Assembly (NCBI GenBank): GCA_040401995.1 | Contig: JBBANM010000010.1 | Span: 1-64,000, forward strand | Direction of reading: 5' to 3' | DNA from: Haliscomenobacter sp040401995 | GTDB lineage: Bacteria > Bacteroidota > Bacteroidia > Chitinophagales > Saprospiraceae | Length of the DNA stretch: 64,000 bases | Part shown: piece by piece, positions 17,677 to 27,060 of the stretch | How positions within the stretch are numbered: position 1 is the first letter of the stretch | Layout: every line of letters starts with the position of its first letter | Made by a program: the position numbers and the translations under genes | The notes under the pieces: model-generated | Seen by the model: the letters and a program-made list of their open reading frames with translations, nothing else | Databases searched by the model: none | What the model was told of the DNA's origin: nothing

Positions 17677-18663
17677 TTAATTTTGCAACTCCGCAAAAGC
17701 TTCCTCAAAAGCCTTGATCACCGTAGCTGAAGACTCAATGCTGATGATGTTGTCAACGCCTTTTCCTGCTTGCCAATATTGATACGCATCGCTAAACGTG
17801 GTTTTTTTATAGCGTTTGAGCCCGCGGCTCATCAAGTACATCCGTGCGTATTTTTTTAGTCTTGGTTGTTTAAGCATATAGGTGATGATGGGGCCAGTAC
17901 GGAGACCGCCCCGCATAATGTCGGCCGTTTTGATCACTGATGAATTGTTGCCAGCAATTTTGTTGGTCCAAACAATATCGGATTCTTGCGCCGCCACAAT
18001 TGCACGTTTGTAGCTATCCGTAATCTGGCATTCGGTGGTAGCCAAAAAGCGCGTACCCAGTTGTACCCCAGCATAACCCATGGCCAAAGCTTTTTTGAAA
18101 TCATCCGTATTGCCAATACCTCCAGCGCAAATAAGCGGAATATCCAGATCATGCAATTCTTCCATAAACTGTTCGGCTGATTGGATACCCGTTTGGCCGC
18201 CAGCGCGCCAGTTGATGCAATTTAATCCGTCAACGCCCACATCCCGCATGGCCAAGGCCACTTTTTTATTGGGCACATCGTGGTACACTTTGATGCCATG
18301 TTGTTGAGCAACTTTTACCACGGCATCCGGTTTGCCCAGCGATGTCAAAAAGAATTTAATCCCTTCTTCAATCGAAATGTGCATCCATTTTTCCATCATT
18401 TCGTGGTACTTTTTATCAGCGCCGCCAAAAATGGTAAAATTGACGCCAAAAGGCTTGTTGGTGAGTTTTTTGATCAAGCGCAACCCTTCGCGAAAATCGT
18501 GGCCGTACAAAGCGGTTAAACTTACAGGTTGTACCACGCCAAAACCGCCGGCTTCCGATACCGCAGCAATCAATTCAGGATTAGACCCCGGATACATTGG
18601 ACCACAAACTACGGGAACCGTCGCTCCAGTATCTTGGAGAAATTGAAGGGTTGATTTTTGCAT
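17677..18663 (-). CDS. Nitronate monooxygenase family flavoprotein
   Basis: A 328-residue FMN-dependent TIM-barrel enzyme. I start at 18663 (MQKSTLQFLQDTGATVPVVC); the open frame continues upstream to 18738 without support. Diagnostic segments are PVVCGPMYPGSNPELIAAVS and AAVSEAGGFGVVQPVSL at the N-terminus, LNCINWRAGGQTGIQSAEQF, LICAGGIGNTDDFKKALAMG and VQLGTRFLATTEC for FMN phosphate binding. The family oxidises alkyl nitronates, and close relatives include enoyl-ACP reductase FabK-like proteins, so the substrate is not certain. It is divergent from the LanC-like gene. Confidence 0.9.
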   Translation of the reverse strand: MQKSTLQFLQDTGATVPVVCGPMYPGSNPELIAAVSEAGGFGVVQPVSLTALYGHDFREGLRLIKKLTNKPFGVNFTIFGGADKKYHEMMEKWMHISIEEGIKFFLTSLGKPDAVVKVAQQHGIKVYHDVPNKKVALAMRDVGVDGLNCINWRAGGQTGIQSAEQFMEELHDLDIPLICAGGIGNTDDFKKALAMGYAGVQLGTRFLATTECQITDSYKRAIVAAQESDIVWTNKIAGNNSSVIKTADIMRGGLRTGPIITYMLKQPRLKKYARMYLMSRGLKRYKKTTFSDAYQYWQAGKGVDNIISIESSATVIKAFEEAFAELQN

Positions 18664-18790
18664 AGCGCGTTTTTTTAAACATTTTTGTAAATATAAAAAA
18701 TTGCACACTTCAAAAACCAATGGTGTCAATTTTTTCAAAATCCAGCTGCCACATTCCTACATTTATCGCTATCTTTTCGGCCAAAAAAAC

Positions 18791-20110
18791 ATGCGTAGCC
18801 ATTTTATCCTTGGTATTTTTCTGTTTTTAGGTACTGGTCTTTTTGGCCAAGTTCAATTTGACGGTCTCATTTTTCGCATCCACAATTGGCTGGCTGAGCA
18901 TGCCATTAGAGACGAACAGACCACCACTTGGGCTGTTGCACCTGATGAAGATTCTACTGCATCGCACCCCGATTTGTATAGCGGTTCGCCGGGCGTAGTA
19001 TTGTTTTATCTAGAAGCTTCCCATTCTTTGAACAATCCTGATTTTCTGAGAACCGCTAGAAAAGGCGCCAATTACCTGGTTGATCATTTGCCTGATTCTC
19101 TTTCTACCAAGGGCAATAGCGGATCAGCGGGTTTGTACACTGGTTTGGCTGGCGTAGCTTTTACGCTGAAACAGGTTTTTAATGTCTCTCGTGACGCTAA
19201 ATACTTAGAAGGATACGAAAGGTGTTTGGAATTGCTGCGTTCATCTGCTACCATTTCTGGCGACACAGCACGTTGGGGAACAGTCACTGACATCATATCT
19301 GGCAATGCCGGAATTGGACTTTTTATGCTCAGTGCTTACAAAGAAACCGAGGATGAAAAATGGCGCACTCTGGCCAAACAAATTGGCAATGGGCTTCTTG
19401 GTCAGGCCATAAAAGTCAACAACAAACAGTTGAAATGGCCAATGGAGCCTGCTTATAATCGAATCATGCCCAATTTTTCGCACGGTACAGCCGGCGTAGC
19501 TTATTTTTTAACCAAACTCTATATTGCTACGGGTATTATCAAATATTTAAATGCCGCATTAGCTGCTGCCAACTACCTGAAAAGCATTGAAACCAAAGAC
19601 CACCTCATCTGTCACCATGAAGATGGCGATGGAAAATCCTTGTATTATCTGGGCTTTTGTCATGGTCCGGCTGGTATTGCACGTTTGTATGCTGCCTTGT
19701 TTCAAGCAACTGCCAAAAAAGAATGGGAAGATGCCATGTACGCTTGCACTGAACCCATTCTTAAAAGCGGTATTCCCGAAAAACAAACCTCGGGTTTTTG
19801 GAACAACATTAGCCAATGCTGCGGGAATGCTGGCGTAGCTGAATTTTTCTTATCCATGTACCAATTGAAAAAAGATTCCACTTATAAAGATTTTGCTTGG
19901 AAAATGACCCAAGATTTGTTGCAAAAAGGTACTGCCAAGGAGCGGGGCATCAAGTGGATTCAAGCAGAGAACCGGAAAAACCCCGAGCAAGTTGTTGCAC
20001 AAACAGGCTACATGCAAGGTGCGGCCGGGGTTGGTATCTTGCTCTTGCATTGGATGGAGCTGACCCAGGAAAATGGGCGATTGATCCATTTTCCTGATGA
20101 TCCCTATTGA
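18791..20110 (+). CDS. Secreted LanC-like (lanthionine synthetase C-like) protein
   Basis: A 439-residue protein starting at 18791 with a signal peptide (MRSHFILGIFLFLGTGLFGQ). Seven GxxG motifs are spaced through the chain (YSGSPGV 63, YTGLAGVA 116, SGNAGIG 170, SHGTAGVA 230, CHGPAGIA 290, CCGNAGVA 343, MQGAAGVG 408), the signature of the seven-helix-pair LanC toroid. The zinc site of LanC uses a Cys from the first Cys motif and a Cys-His pair from the second. Here the first is C290-H291-G, but the second reads C343-C344-G, with Cys in place of the usual His. The signal peptide and the absence of a lanthipeptide precursor or LanB-type gene nearby argue against classical lanthipeptide synthesis. 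The substrate is unknown. Confidence 0.85.
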   Translation: MRSHFILGIFLFLGTGLFGQVQFDGLIFRIHNWLAEHAIRDEQTTTWAVAPDEDSTASHPDLYSGSPGVVLFYLEASHSLNNPDFLRTARKGANYLVDHLPDSLSTKGNSGSAGLYTGLAGVAFTLKQVFNVSRDAKYLEGYERCLELLRSSATISGDTARWGTVTDIISGNAGIGLFMLSAYKETEDEKWRTLAKQIGNGLLGQAIKVNNKQLKWPMEPAYNRIMPNFSHGTAGVAYFLTKLYIATGIIKYLNAALAAANYLKSIETKDHLICHHEDGDGKSLYYLGFCHGPAGIARLYAALFQATAKKEWEDAMYACTEPILKSGIPEKQTSGFWNNISQCCGNAGVAEFFLSMYQLKKDSTYKDFAWKMTQDLLQKGTAKERGIKWIQAENRKNPEQVVAQTGYMQGAAGVGILLLHWMELTQENGRLIHFPDDPY

Positions 20111-20170
20111 CCAGTATTTGGTAAAAAGCCATTTTTACAATCTTTTTTGAATACACCAAAAACCTAAACA

Positions 20171-21229
20171 TTGATGAAACATCCGTTTTTGTGCTTTTTA
20201 TTGCTCAGCCTCACTGCTTGGAGTTGCAGTACCAGCAGCATTTCTTTACAGGTGCTGCAACCTTCGCAGATCGTTTTCCCTGATTATGTGCAAAATATCG
20301 CCATCATCGATCGCAGCAAACCCGCTAAGGGATTCAAGTCTTTTGCCGAGGGATTATTTTCGGGTGAAGATATTGGTCAAGACCGGGAAGGCCGCCAACG
20401 TGCCATGCAGGGTTTGATCAACACCCTTGGGCGGACGCCGCGCTACACTGCAAAAACAACTGGTTTGGAATACACCAATCCCCAAAATGGCCGCAGTATG
20501 GGGTCTCCTTTAAGTTGGCGCGAGGTGGAAGACCTTTGCAAACAGTATTCTTCAGATCTGATTATTGCGCTAGAATCTTTTGATTCCAATAGCGATATCC
20601 GGATGAGTACTTCTACTTACAAACAAAAAGAAAAATCTACCAACCAGGAAGTGCAAAAAACCCGCTACACTGCTTACCGCAACTTACGCGTATATGTGGG
20701 TTGGCGAGTTTACGATCCCAAAGCCCGTGCTATATTGGATGACAACACCAGTAATGAATTTGTAGATCACTCCTACACCGGAGATACCGATGCCCTGGCA
20801 CGCAATGGTTTGTACAGCCAAATCAATGCCGTACGCGAGTTGGGCGCCAAAGCCGGTACCAATTATGCCATGCGTATTGCACCCGTTTATGTAACGGTAA
20901 GCCGTTCTTTTTCCAATACGGGAAAAGGGAACGACAAAGCATCAATGGAGGAAGCGTTTCGATATACCAAAATCAACAAATGGGATCAAGCGGAAGATGT
21001 TTGGACGGGTTTGTTGCAAAACGCTAGTGATAAACGCACTCCTGGTAAAGCAGCCATTAATCTAGCAGTATCTGCGGAAAGAGACGGCGATTTGCAAAAA
21101 GCTTTGAATTGGGCGCAAAAGGCTTACAGCCAATATGGCAACAAACAGGCGCAAAATTATGTCAATATACTGCAACAAAGGATTGCTGATCAGGAGCGGT
21201 TGATGTATCAGTACAAGGCCAAACCATAA
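20171..21229 (+). CDS. DUF6340-like TPR lipoprotein
   Basis: A 352-residue protein. The lipoprotein signal peptide is MKHPFLCFLLLSLTAWSC, so the real start may be the second Met at 20174. The body (FPDYVQNIAIIDRSKPAKGF, later YRNLRVYVGWRVYDPKARAI) matches the DUF6340 type of Bacteroidota lipoprotein as I remember it. TPR-like helices lie at about 255-340 (EEAFRYTKINKWDQAEDVWT, ALNWAQKAYSQYGNKQAQNY). It starts 60 bp after the LanC-like gene on the same strand, so it may be co-transcribed. Function unknown; an envelope-anchored assembly factor is one possibility. Confidence 0.75.
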   Translation: MMKHPFLCFLLLSLTAWSCSTSSISLQVLQPSQIVFPDYVQNIAIIDRSKPAKGFKSFAEGLFSGEDIGQDREGRQRAMQGLINTLGRTPRYTAKTTGLEYTNPQNGRSMGSPLSWREVEDLCKQYSSDLIIALESFDSNSDIRMSTSTYKQKEKSTNQEVQKTRYTAYRNLRVYVGWRVYDPKARAILDDNTSNEFVDHSYTGDTDALARNGLYSQINAVRELGAKAGTNYAMRIAPVYVTVSRSFSNTGKGNDKASMEEAFRYTKINKWDQAEDVWTGLLQNASDKRTPGKAAINLAVSAERDGDLQKALNWAQKAYSQYGNKQAQNYVNILQQRIADQERLMYQYKAKP

Positions 21230-21244
21230 ATTCCATAAAAAGAC

Positions 21245-21282
21245 AAAGTGCTCATCGGTTCGGAAATCGATGAGCACTTTTT
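21245..21282. terminator. Bidirectional intrinsic terminator
   Basis: AAAGTGCTCATCG (21245-21257) pairs with CGATGAGCACTTT, followed by T residues to 21282. It lies between the convergent TPR lipoprotein and GH3 genes and can serve both. Confidence 0.9.
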
Positions 21283-21295
21283 ATTCACTCCTTGC

Positions 21296-23623
21296 TTAGT
21301 TCACTTTATTGCGATACATGATCACCCTTTGATCCTTGATCACGCCTTTCCAATCCAACCCAAAACCAAAATCGTAGACATTACCAGCAGCATCTTTGTA
21401 ACATTTCATGTCTTGCGGCACATCTTCCAATTGCTTTTCCACGGTTTGCATATCAGCTGGCATTTGCAGCGGAAGCAACCCTGAAGGTTCAGCCTTACCA
21501 ACCAACATATCCATGATCGCCTGATCCTGAACGCGAAAATTGACCAGGATAGCATCCACATTTTTTTCAAATTCACCAAATACCATTGGGTTGTTCATAT
21601 TGACGGAAACGATGACCGGTTTGTTTGCCATTTTCGCTCTGGTATCCTGGATCATCCCCAGATCAGTTTGATTGGTGGCCGTTGATGTCTTGTCTTTGTA
21701 ACTCCGGTTCTTAGTTTTTTCCAATGGATCACCGCCAGCAATGCTCGAATCACGCGCTAGATAGGCGGTATAAGGGCCATATTGCAAAGTGATAGGCACG
21801 TAACCGTTTCCTCCTTTTTTCACATCTTCCGCATCGTAACCGATCCCCGAGTTAGGGCTACTTACAAATACCAAAGCCACATCGGCTTCCTCTGGGTTTT
21901 CAGTAAGGGTAAAGTATTTCTCTACGATTTTAATACTTACCGGATAGTCAAAGGACTCCTTGGTTTCTGCTCCTAGGAAATTGCGTCCGGCTGGAGTGTA
22001 TTTTTTGGGTACATAAACCTTGATCCCAGTTTTAAGCGGTAGCGTCTGTTTTTGGTTTTTCAGCAGGACCATCGATTTCAACTGCGTCTGATAACCTGCG
22101 GCCATATATTCGGGGTTACCCACCGTTTTTTTGGTTTCTTCAGGGTCTACGTAGGGGTTTTCAAAAAGACCAACCCGGAAGATATTGCGCAGCAAACGCA
22201 CCGCAGATTGCTCCATCCGAGCGCGCATTGCTGGGGTGCCCTTCTCTTTGACGCCCATGTTATAAGCTTCGACGATGGGCGCTGCTTCGCTGTTGCCGCC
22301 AAATTGATCGATACCAGCCATCAATGCCTTATAATGGCGTTGGGCAACGCTTAGTTTTTCAACCCCCCAAGATCGGCCAGTCATAAAAGTATTCAAGGAT
22401 GTTTCATCGGCGGTGATGCCCCAGTCGGTACAAGCCACCCCGTCAAACTTGTATTTGACGCGCAACAGATCAGTGATGAGATAACTGTTGTAGCTGTTGC
22501 CAACATTTTCTTTGTTCTTGGGGTCTTGATTCCAAGAAATAGTGTAATACGGCATAATCGCTGATGCACTCATGGTTTTGCCTTTCAACTTGAAAGCACC
22601 TTGCGTAAAAGGAATCAAATGTGTTTGGAATTGATTGCCAGGGTAAACCGCGAATTTCCCCATGCCATAATGGGCATCGCGACCACCTTCACCGGATCCG
22701 CCGCCGGGCCAGTGTTTTACCATCGCGTTGACGCTACCAAAGCCCCAGCCATTGGCAATTTCAAGTTTTCCCGTTGATGTCTGAAAACCATCACAATATG
22801 CTTGTGCCATTGCCGCCGCCAATTGAGGATTTTCACTAAAAGTGCCATTCACCCGGCTCCAGCGTGGATCGGTAGCAATGTCAACTTGCGGAGAAAGCGC
22901 CGTAGCAATCCCCAATGCCCGGTATTCCAAAGCAGCAATTTGTCCAAATTTTTCTACTGCAGCGGGATCAAAGGTAGCTGCCATCCCTAAAGAACCAGGC
23001 CACATGGAGATTTCACCACCGGCAGCAGCATCGTATTCGGCGCTAGCGTTAACGCCATGTCGTGGGTCTGAGCTGTTGTTGGCGGGTATGCCCAATCCAA
23101 GGCTTTCTACAAATGCCTGAACATTGTTGTTCCATTTGGCCGCAGTTTCTGGTGATTTTACCGTGGTGATCAAGACGTGACGTAGGTTGTCTACCTTTAA
23201 AAATTTGGTTTGTTGATCGGTAAGCGCATCGGCCTCTACCCCGCTGTCTTCAAATGATTTACCACCAGAGTAGGTACCGCTAAAACGACCGCCAGTTCGG
23301 GCGGGAACAGCCTGGTGCGGACTGTACAACATCAATCCGGCAATTTGCTCGATGGTCATTTTGGACGCCAAGTTTTTTGCCCGCACATCAACCGGCAAAC
23401 GCCAATCTTCATATGGATCGAGTACATTGTTTTTATTTAAATCTTTGAATGCTAGGCCGGCAACTGTTAGGATCTTCACCCCTGAGCTGGGAGCATAACC
23501 TAAAGTTTTACCCGTAGCGTTCTTCACCAAAACGTATGTCCCTTTTTTTTCCTCTTTCCAAGTTTGGCCGAATACCAAAACTGTAGCCAAGAGAAAAAAG
23601 AGGCTAATGCTAAGTTTCTTCAT
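21296..23623 (-). CDS. Glycoside hydrolase family 3 protein (beta-glucosidase-like)
   Basis: A 775-residue exported enzyme. I start at 23623 (MKKLSISLFFLLATVLVFGQ, signal peptide). GH3 N-terminal barrel motifs include LSPQVDIATDPRWSRVNGTF, VKHWPGGGSGEGGRDAHYG and the nucleophile Asp in FDGVACTDWGITADE. The GH3 C-terminal alpha/beta domain follows (LLKNQKQTLPLKTGIKVYVP, then IVSVNMNNPMVFGEFEKNVD). The sequence between the two Asp-rich parts fits beta-glucosidase or beta-xylosidase activity; substrate specificity cannot be read. No T9SS tail is visible, so a periplasmic location is likely. It stands alone rather than in a SusC/SusD locus. Confidence 0.92.
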   Translation of the reverse strand: MKKLSISLFFLLATVLVFGQTWKEEKKGTYVLVKNATGKTLGYAPSSGVKILTVAGLAFKDLNKNNVLDPYEDWRLPVDVRAKNLASKMTIEQIAGLMLYSPHQAVPARTGGRFSGTYSGGKSFEDSGVEADALTDQQTKFLKVDNLRHVLITTVKSPETAAKWNNNVQAFVESLGLGIPANNSSDPRHGVNASAEYDAAAGGEISMWPGSLGMAATFDPAAVEKFGQIAALEYRALGIATALSPQVDIATDPRWSRVNGTFSENPQLAAAMAQAYCDGFQTSTGKLEIANGWGFGSVNAMVKHWPGGGSGEGGRDAHYGMGKFAVYPGNQFQTHLIPFTQGAFKLKGKTMSASAIMPYYTISWNQDPKNKENVGNSYNSYLITDLLRVKYKFDGVACTDWGITADETSLNTFMTGRSWGVEKLSVAQRHYKALMAGIDQFGGNSEAAPIVEAYNMGVKEKGTPAMRARMEQSAVRLLRNIFRVGLFENPYVDPEETKKTVGNPEYMAAGYQTQLKSMVLLKNQKQTLPLKTGIKVYVPKKYTPAGRNFLGAETKESFDYPVSIKIVEKYFTLTENPEEADVALVFVSSPNSGIGYDAEDVKKGGNGYVPITLQYGPYTAYLARDSSIAGGDPLEKTKNRSYKDKTSTATNQTDLGMIQDTRAKMANKPVIVSVNMNNPMVFGEFEKNVDAILVNFRVQDQAIMDMLVGKAEPSGLLPLQMPADMQTVEKQLEDVPQDMKCYKDAAGNVYDFGFGLDWKGVIKDQRVIMYRNKVN

Positions 23624-23927
23624 AATTTGATCGTGTTTGTAGGAATTTAAAAAATCGCCAATCAAGTTACTTAATCGGTTTTATATCCCGGAAAGTATGT
23701 TTGAAAAATTTCCAATTTTGCTGCATTGTGATCAGAATTGATTGATGATGCATATCTACCGATTGTATCCATTTGATGGCTTTGCAAAACGATTGCCCCA
23801 CGTATTTTTTGTCTTTCATCTACTGGTAAGCAGGTTTTGACGAAAACTTTTAAATGGTTTTGGAACTGGACTTACTTTGTCGACGGTAAAAAAGAAAGAC
23901 TGATTTCCATTTTTTATTGAACTCCAC

Positions 23928-24031
23928 CATACTACTGGACATTTTTCTGATGAGGGGTTGCAAAACCTTCCAGGTCTCAAAGACCTGGAAGGTTTACAGC
24001 TCGCCAAAAAATTAAAATGTCCAGTAATATG
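23928..24031. repeat. MITE-like palindromic element, copy D with perfect 9-bp target duplication
   Basis: A 104-bp element with left end CATACTACTGGACATTTTT, right end AAAATGTCCAGTAATATG, and central palindrome 23963-23995 whose 15-bp arms are intact although the loop reads CAA instead of TCG. It is flanked by exact direct repeats GAACTCCAC at 23919-23927 and 24032-24040. It lies in the 451-bp space between the GH3 and DUF4407 genes; the rest of that space (23624-23918) shows no gene or clear motif. Confidence 0.9.
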
Positions 24032-24074
24032 GAACTCCACTGTTTCGTCATCTCCTTTTATTTATTTTGCACGC

Positions 24075-25424
24075 ATGAAAAAACAGCTCTATGATTTCTT
24101 TGTTTGGTGTGCTGGTTCCGACCGCGAAGTACTAGATCGTTGTGGCCGATCCGAACACATCAAACACTCTGGTTATGGCGGTTTGGTTTTGGTGCCCGCC
24201 ATTTTGGGGCTTTTTTCCATGATGTACGCCATTTCTACGCTGACCGATAAGACCTTTGTTTTTATCGGCGCTGGTATTATCTGGGCGTTGATTGTGTTTA
24301 TTTTTGACCGTTTTATTGTCGCTACTTTCCGCAAATCCGATAGCCCCCGCAAAGACATCTTCTCCTTTTTGTTTTTTAGTCGCCTGCTGTTTTCGATTGG
24401 TATCGGGATTTTAGTATCGCACCCCATTGTACTATTGGTTTTTGACGACAGTCTAGAACAGGAGCTTTTCCAAATGAAGGAAGAGGGCGAAAAAGCCATT
24501 TACGCCCAATACGAAGGCAACATCGATACCGTTCGCGGTCGCGACAATGGCTTGAAAAGCGAGGTGGAAGTCAAATTGACGGAGCGCCAGTGCAAAGAAA
24601 AACTATTGCTTTTTGAAATGAGCGGCAAGGATACTACCCTCAACTGCGGTACCACCTCAGGAATAAAGCAATATGGGCCCCGTGCCAACGAGATCAAAGA
24701 AGAAATCCGCTATTTGAATGACGAGATCGCTTTATTGCGGTCTAAGAACTTTGAAAAAATAGACGTCAACGCCGGCGAAATCGGCAAACTGCAAAAAGAA
24801 AGAACCGATAAGTTGGCCAATTTCAACAAGCAATTCAGCTACAATTACCTAGCGCGTGAAATCGCTTTGGAGCGTTTGGAAGTCAAACCCGTGGGCGGTA
24901 AAACGGTGCAATGGACCAAGTGGTTTTTGATCATTTTCTTCATCCTGGTCGATATCTTGCCCGTTTCATTTAAAGCTGCTACAAAACCCGGAGAATACGA
25001 CCGCTTGCTGGATTTGGAAAAAGATGTAACCGGCACCTCTTTCCCCGCCTATGAGCGCGCTCAGGAAGACCGGGTACGGAAAGCTTTGATTGATCAACTG
25101 ACCGATCATCGTATTGCTGAAATGGGGCAAGCCATCAAAGACCGCAAAGGTACCTTCCCGGATCTTTTGCAACAACTGGCGCAATACCTCAATGTCAGAC
25201 TGCCATTCACTTATGGCCAGGATGATACCAACGCCCATGATACTTTCTCCGAATTTTGGCAGGAGAACGGACAAGCCGTGATACAATATACCTTTTTTGC
25301 CTTGATCCAAGCAGCTGTTTTGGTGTTGTTTACTCGAAATTGGGCTTATCTTGCTGGAGGTATCTGGCTCTTATTTTTAATGAATGCCCTGGTGGGTAGA
25401 TTGGTCAATCGATCGCTGCCTTAA
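24075..25424 (+). CDS. DUF4407 domain membrane protein
   Basis: A 449-residue membrane protein. I start at 24075 (MKKQLYDFFVWCAGSDREVL), the usual DUF4407 beginning; the longer open frame reads through a MITE-like element. Membrane segments lie at about 35-55, 63-80 and 100-123 (RLLFSIGIGILVSHPIVLLV), then a long soluble, charged, partly coiled region (about 130-285), another segment (WFLIIFFILVDILPVSF), and a C-terminal hydrophobic pair. Function is unknown; the family is common in Bacteroidota and often annotated only as DUF4407. A small single-span membrane protein follows 70 bp later and may be its partner. Confidence 0.85.
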   Translation: MKKQLYDFFVWCAGSDREVLDRCGRSEHIKHSGYGGLVLVPAILGLFSMMYAISTLTDKTFVFIGAGIIWALIVFIFDRFIVATFRKSDSPRKDIFSFLFFSRLLFSIGIGILVSHPIVLLVFDDSLEQELFQMKEEGEKAIYAQYEGNIDTVRGRDNGLKSEVEVKLTERQCKEKLLLFEMSGKDTTLNCGTTSGIKQYGPRANEIKEEIRYLNDEIALLRSKNFEKIDVNAGEIGKLQKERTDKLANFNKQFSYNYLAREIALERLEVKPVGGKTVQWTKWFLIIFFILVDILPVSFKAATKPGEYDRLLDLEKDVTGTSFPAYERAQEDRVRKALIDQLTDHRIAEMGQAIKDRKGTFPDLLQQLAQYLNVRLPFTYGQDDTNAHDTFSEFWQENGQAVIQYTFFALIQAAVLVLFTRNWAYLAGGIWLLFLMNALVGRLVNRSLP

Positions 25425-25494
25425 AGGATGATTGGATTTTCTATTTCACCGTAACATCTCTTCATTCCCGAATGGAAAAAATATAAAAAAGGAC

Positions 25495-25749
25495 ATGGCT
25501 AACAATTCGGAAAACTTGACCTATGGATTTGGTAAACAGTTCCTGGTTTTTTTGATCGTTCTCAACCTGGGTATTTTGTACGCTTTAGGTTGGTTGTACC
25601 TTAAAGTGGACACCAAGCAAAAACAATTGGAGCTCCGACAAACGACCATGATCCGGGACTCTATGATCTGGCGCGATTCCCTCAGCAAAGCCATGTTGAA
25701 AAAAGACACGATAAAAAAAGATACCCTGAGAATGCTGCCAAAAAAATAA
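25495..25749 (+). CDS. Small single-span membrane protein
   Basis: An 84-residue protein. I prefer the ATG at 25495 (MANNSENLTYGFGKQFLVFL) over the upstream TTG frame to 25432. One membrane segment lies at about 14-36, followed by a charged helical tail that is rich in Lys, Asp and Arg and likely coiled (KQKQLELRQTTMIRDSMIWR). It lies between the DUF4407 and TPR genes on the same strand. I do not recognise a family. Confidence 0.6.
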   Translation: MANNSENLTYGFGKQFLVFLIVLNLGILYALGWLYLKVDTKQKQLELRQTTMIRDSMIWRDSLSKAMLKKDTIKKDTLRMLPKK

Positions 25750-25834
25750 CCCGAAGCTTTTCGAATCTTGAAAAAATCAAGGTTCGAAAAATTCGCCTTT
25801 CCAATTATCTTCGCATTCTGAAAAAGCGAAGTAC

Positions 25835-26935
25835 ATGCAACCAAAACCAACCTTAGAAGAATACAACGAGATCATCGAAGTCAATCCGAATCACGCGGAT
25901 GCGCATTTCAATCGTGCAATACTATTGACTGAGGCACGCCGCTATGAGGAAGCACTAGCCGATTATGACCGCGTCGTTTCCTTGAACCCCACCGATATGG
26001 CGGCGTACAACAATCGCGGAAATCTATTGGTGTTTTTAGGTCGACACGATGAAGCTTTGGCCAGTTTTGAACAAGCCATTGAACTGAATCCAGTTGATGC
26101 CGATGCTTTTTTCAATCGTGGACTAGTGTACAGTGAATTGGAAAATCATCAAGAAGCGCTCGAAGATTATTCCCAAGCCATTGAATTAGGGATGCGCGAC
26201 GCGGCGGTATTTTTAAATCGGGCGATGCTTTGGCGGCATTATGGCGAGTGGCAATCTGCTTTGGCCGATTTTGACGAAGCCATCGCGATCCGACCAGATT
26301 ATGTCGATTCTTACCTGGGGCGCGCCAATCTGCTAGCCGATCTCAATCGCTATCAGGAAGCTTTGAATGATTACAATCGCGCTATACAATTAAAGCCCGA
26401 TTACGCAGCGGCTTTTTTTAATCGCGGCAACTTGCTCAATGCCGTAGGCTATACCAATGAAGCGTTTCAAGACTATTCCAAAGTTATCGAGATGACTCCG
26501 AAAGACGTCAACGCCTGGATCAATCGCGGCAATATGCTGGACGATATGAATGATCCAGAAAAAGCGCTAGCCGACTACAACCAAGCCATCAGCATTGCGC
26601 CTACCAACCCGGAAGCCTATTTCAATCGCGCTATCTTACATAAAAAACTGGGGGATAACGATGCTGCTCTTGCCGATTATAGCAAATTGATCGAGATTTA
26701 TCCTACAGAAGCCGAAGCGTACAACAACCGGGGCAACCTATACAGCGAGTTGGGAGAAAATGAAGCGGCTTTAGCGGATTATGAAAAAGCCATTGAGTTT
26801 AATCCAGATTACGCAGAAGGGTACATCAATCGCGCTATTTTGTACAAAGAGATGGGACAAGATGAGGAAGCGAAGATTGATTATGAAAAAGCCGTTGTCA
26901 TTAATCCGGATTTAGCTGGGGTGATTGAATTTTAA
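25835..26935 (+). CDS. Tetratricopeptide repeat protein
   Basis: A 366-residue protein made almost entirely of about ten 34-residue TPRs from residue 13 onward, with the canonical positions visible (for example AYNNRGNLLVFLGRHDEALA, AFFNRGLVYSELENHQEALE, AYFNRAILHKKLGDNDAALA). No signal peptide or enzymatic domain is present, so it is a cytoplasmic protein-protein scaffold of unknown partner. The last residues plus stop, GAA TTT TAA, are the 9-bp target duplicated by the adjacent MITE-like element, so the insertion left the gene end intact. Confidence 0.9.
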   Translation: MQPKPTLEEYNEIIEVNPNHADAHFNRAILLTEARRYEEALADYDRVVSLNPTDMAAYNNRGNLLVFLGRHDEALASFEQAIELNPVDADAFFNRGLVYSELENHQEALEDYSQAIELGMRDAAVFLNRAMLWRHYGEWQSALADFDEAIAIRPDYVDSYLGRANLLADLNRYQEALNDYNRAIQLKPDYAAAFFNRGNLLNAVGYTNEAFQDYSKVIEMTPKDVNAWINRGNMLDDMNDPEKALADYNQAISIAPTNPEAYFNRAILHKKLGDNDAALADYSKLIEIYPTEAEAYNNRGNLYSELGENEAALADYEKAIEFNPDYAEGYINRAILYKEMGQDEEAKIDYEKAVVINPDLAGVIEF

Positions 26936-27038
26936 CATACTACTGGACATTTTAAATTTTGGGGATACTTAAACCTTCCAGGTCTTCGAGACCTGGAAGG
27001 TTTAGCGAGCGATCAAATCGAAAATGCCCAGTAGTATG
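26936..27038. repeat. MITE-like palindromic element, copy E with perfect 9-bp target duplication
   Basis: A 103-bp element with left end CATACTACTGGACATTTT, right end AAAATGCCCAGTAGTATG, and central palindrome 26971-27003 with perfect arms and TCG centre. It is flanked by exact direct repeats GAATTTTAA at 26927-26935 and 27039-27047. The left repeat is the final two codons and stop of the TPR gene. Confidence 0.92.
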
Positions 27039-27060
27039 GAATTTTAAATCCAAAATCGCT

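Noticed and set aside
18791..20110. A lanthipeptide biosynthetic cluster around the LanC-like gene.
   Set aside because: No precursor peptide, dehydratase, protease or transporter gene adjoins it, and the protein is exported.
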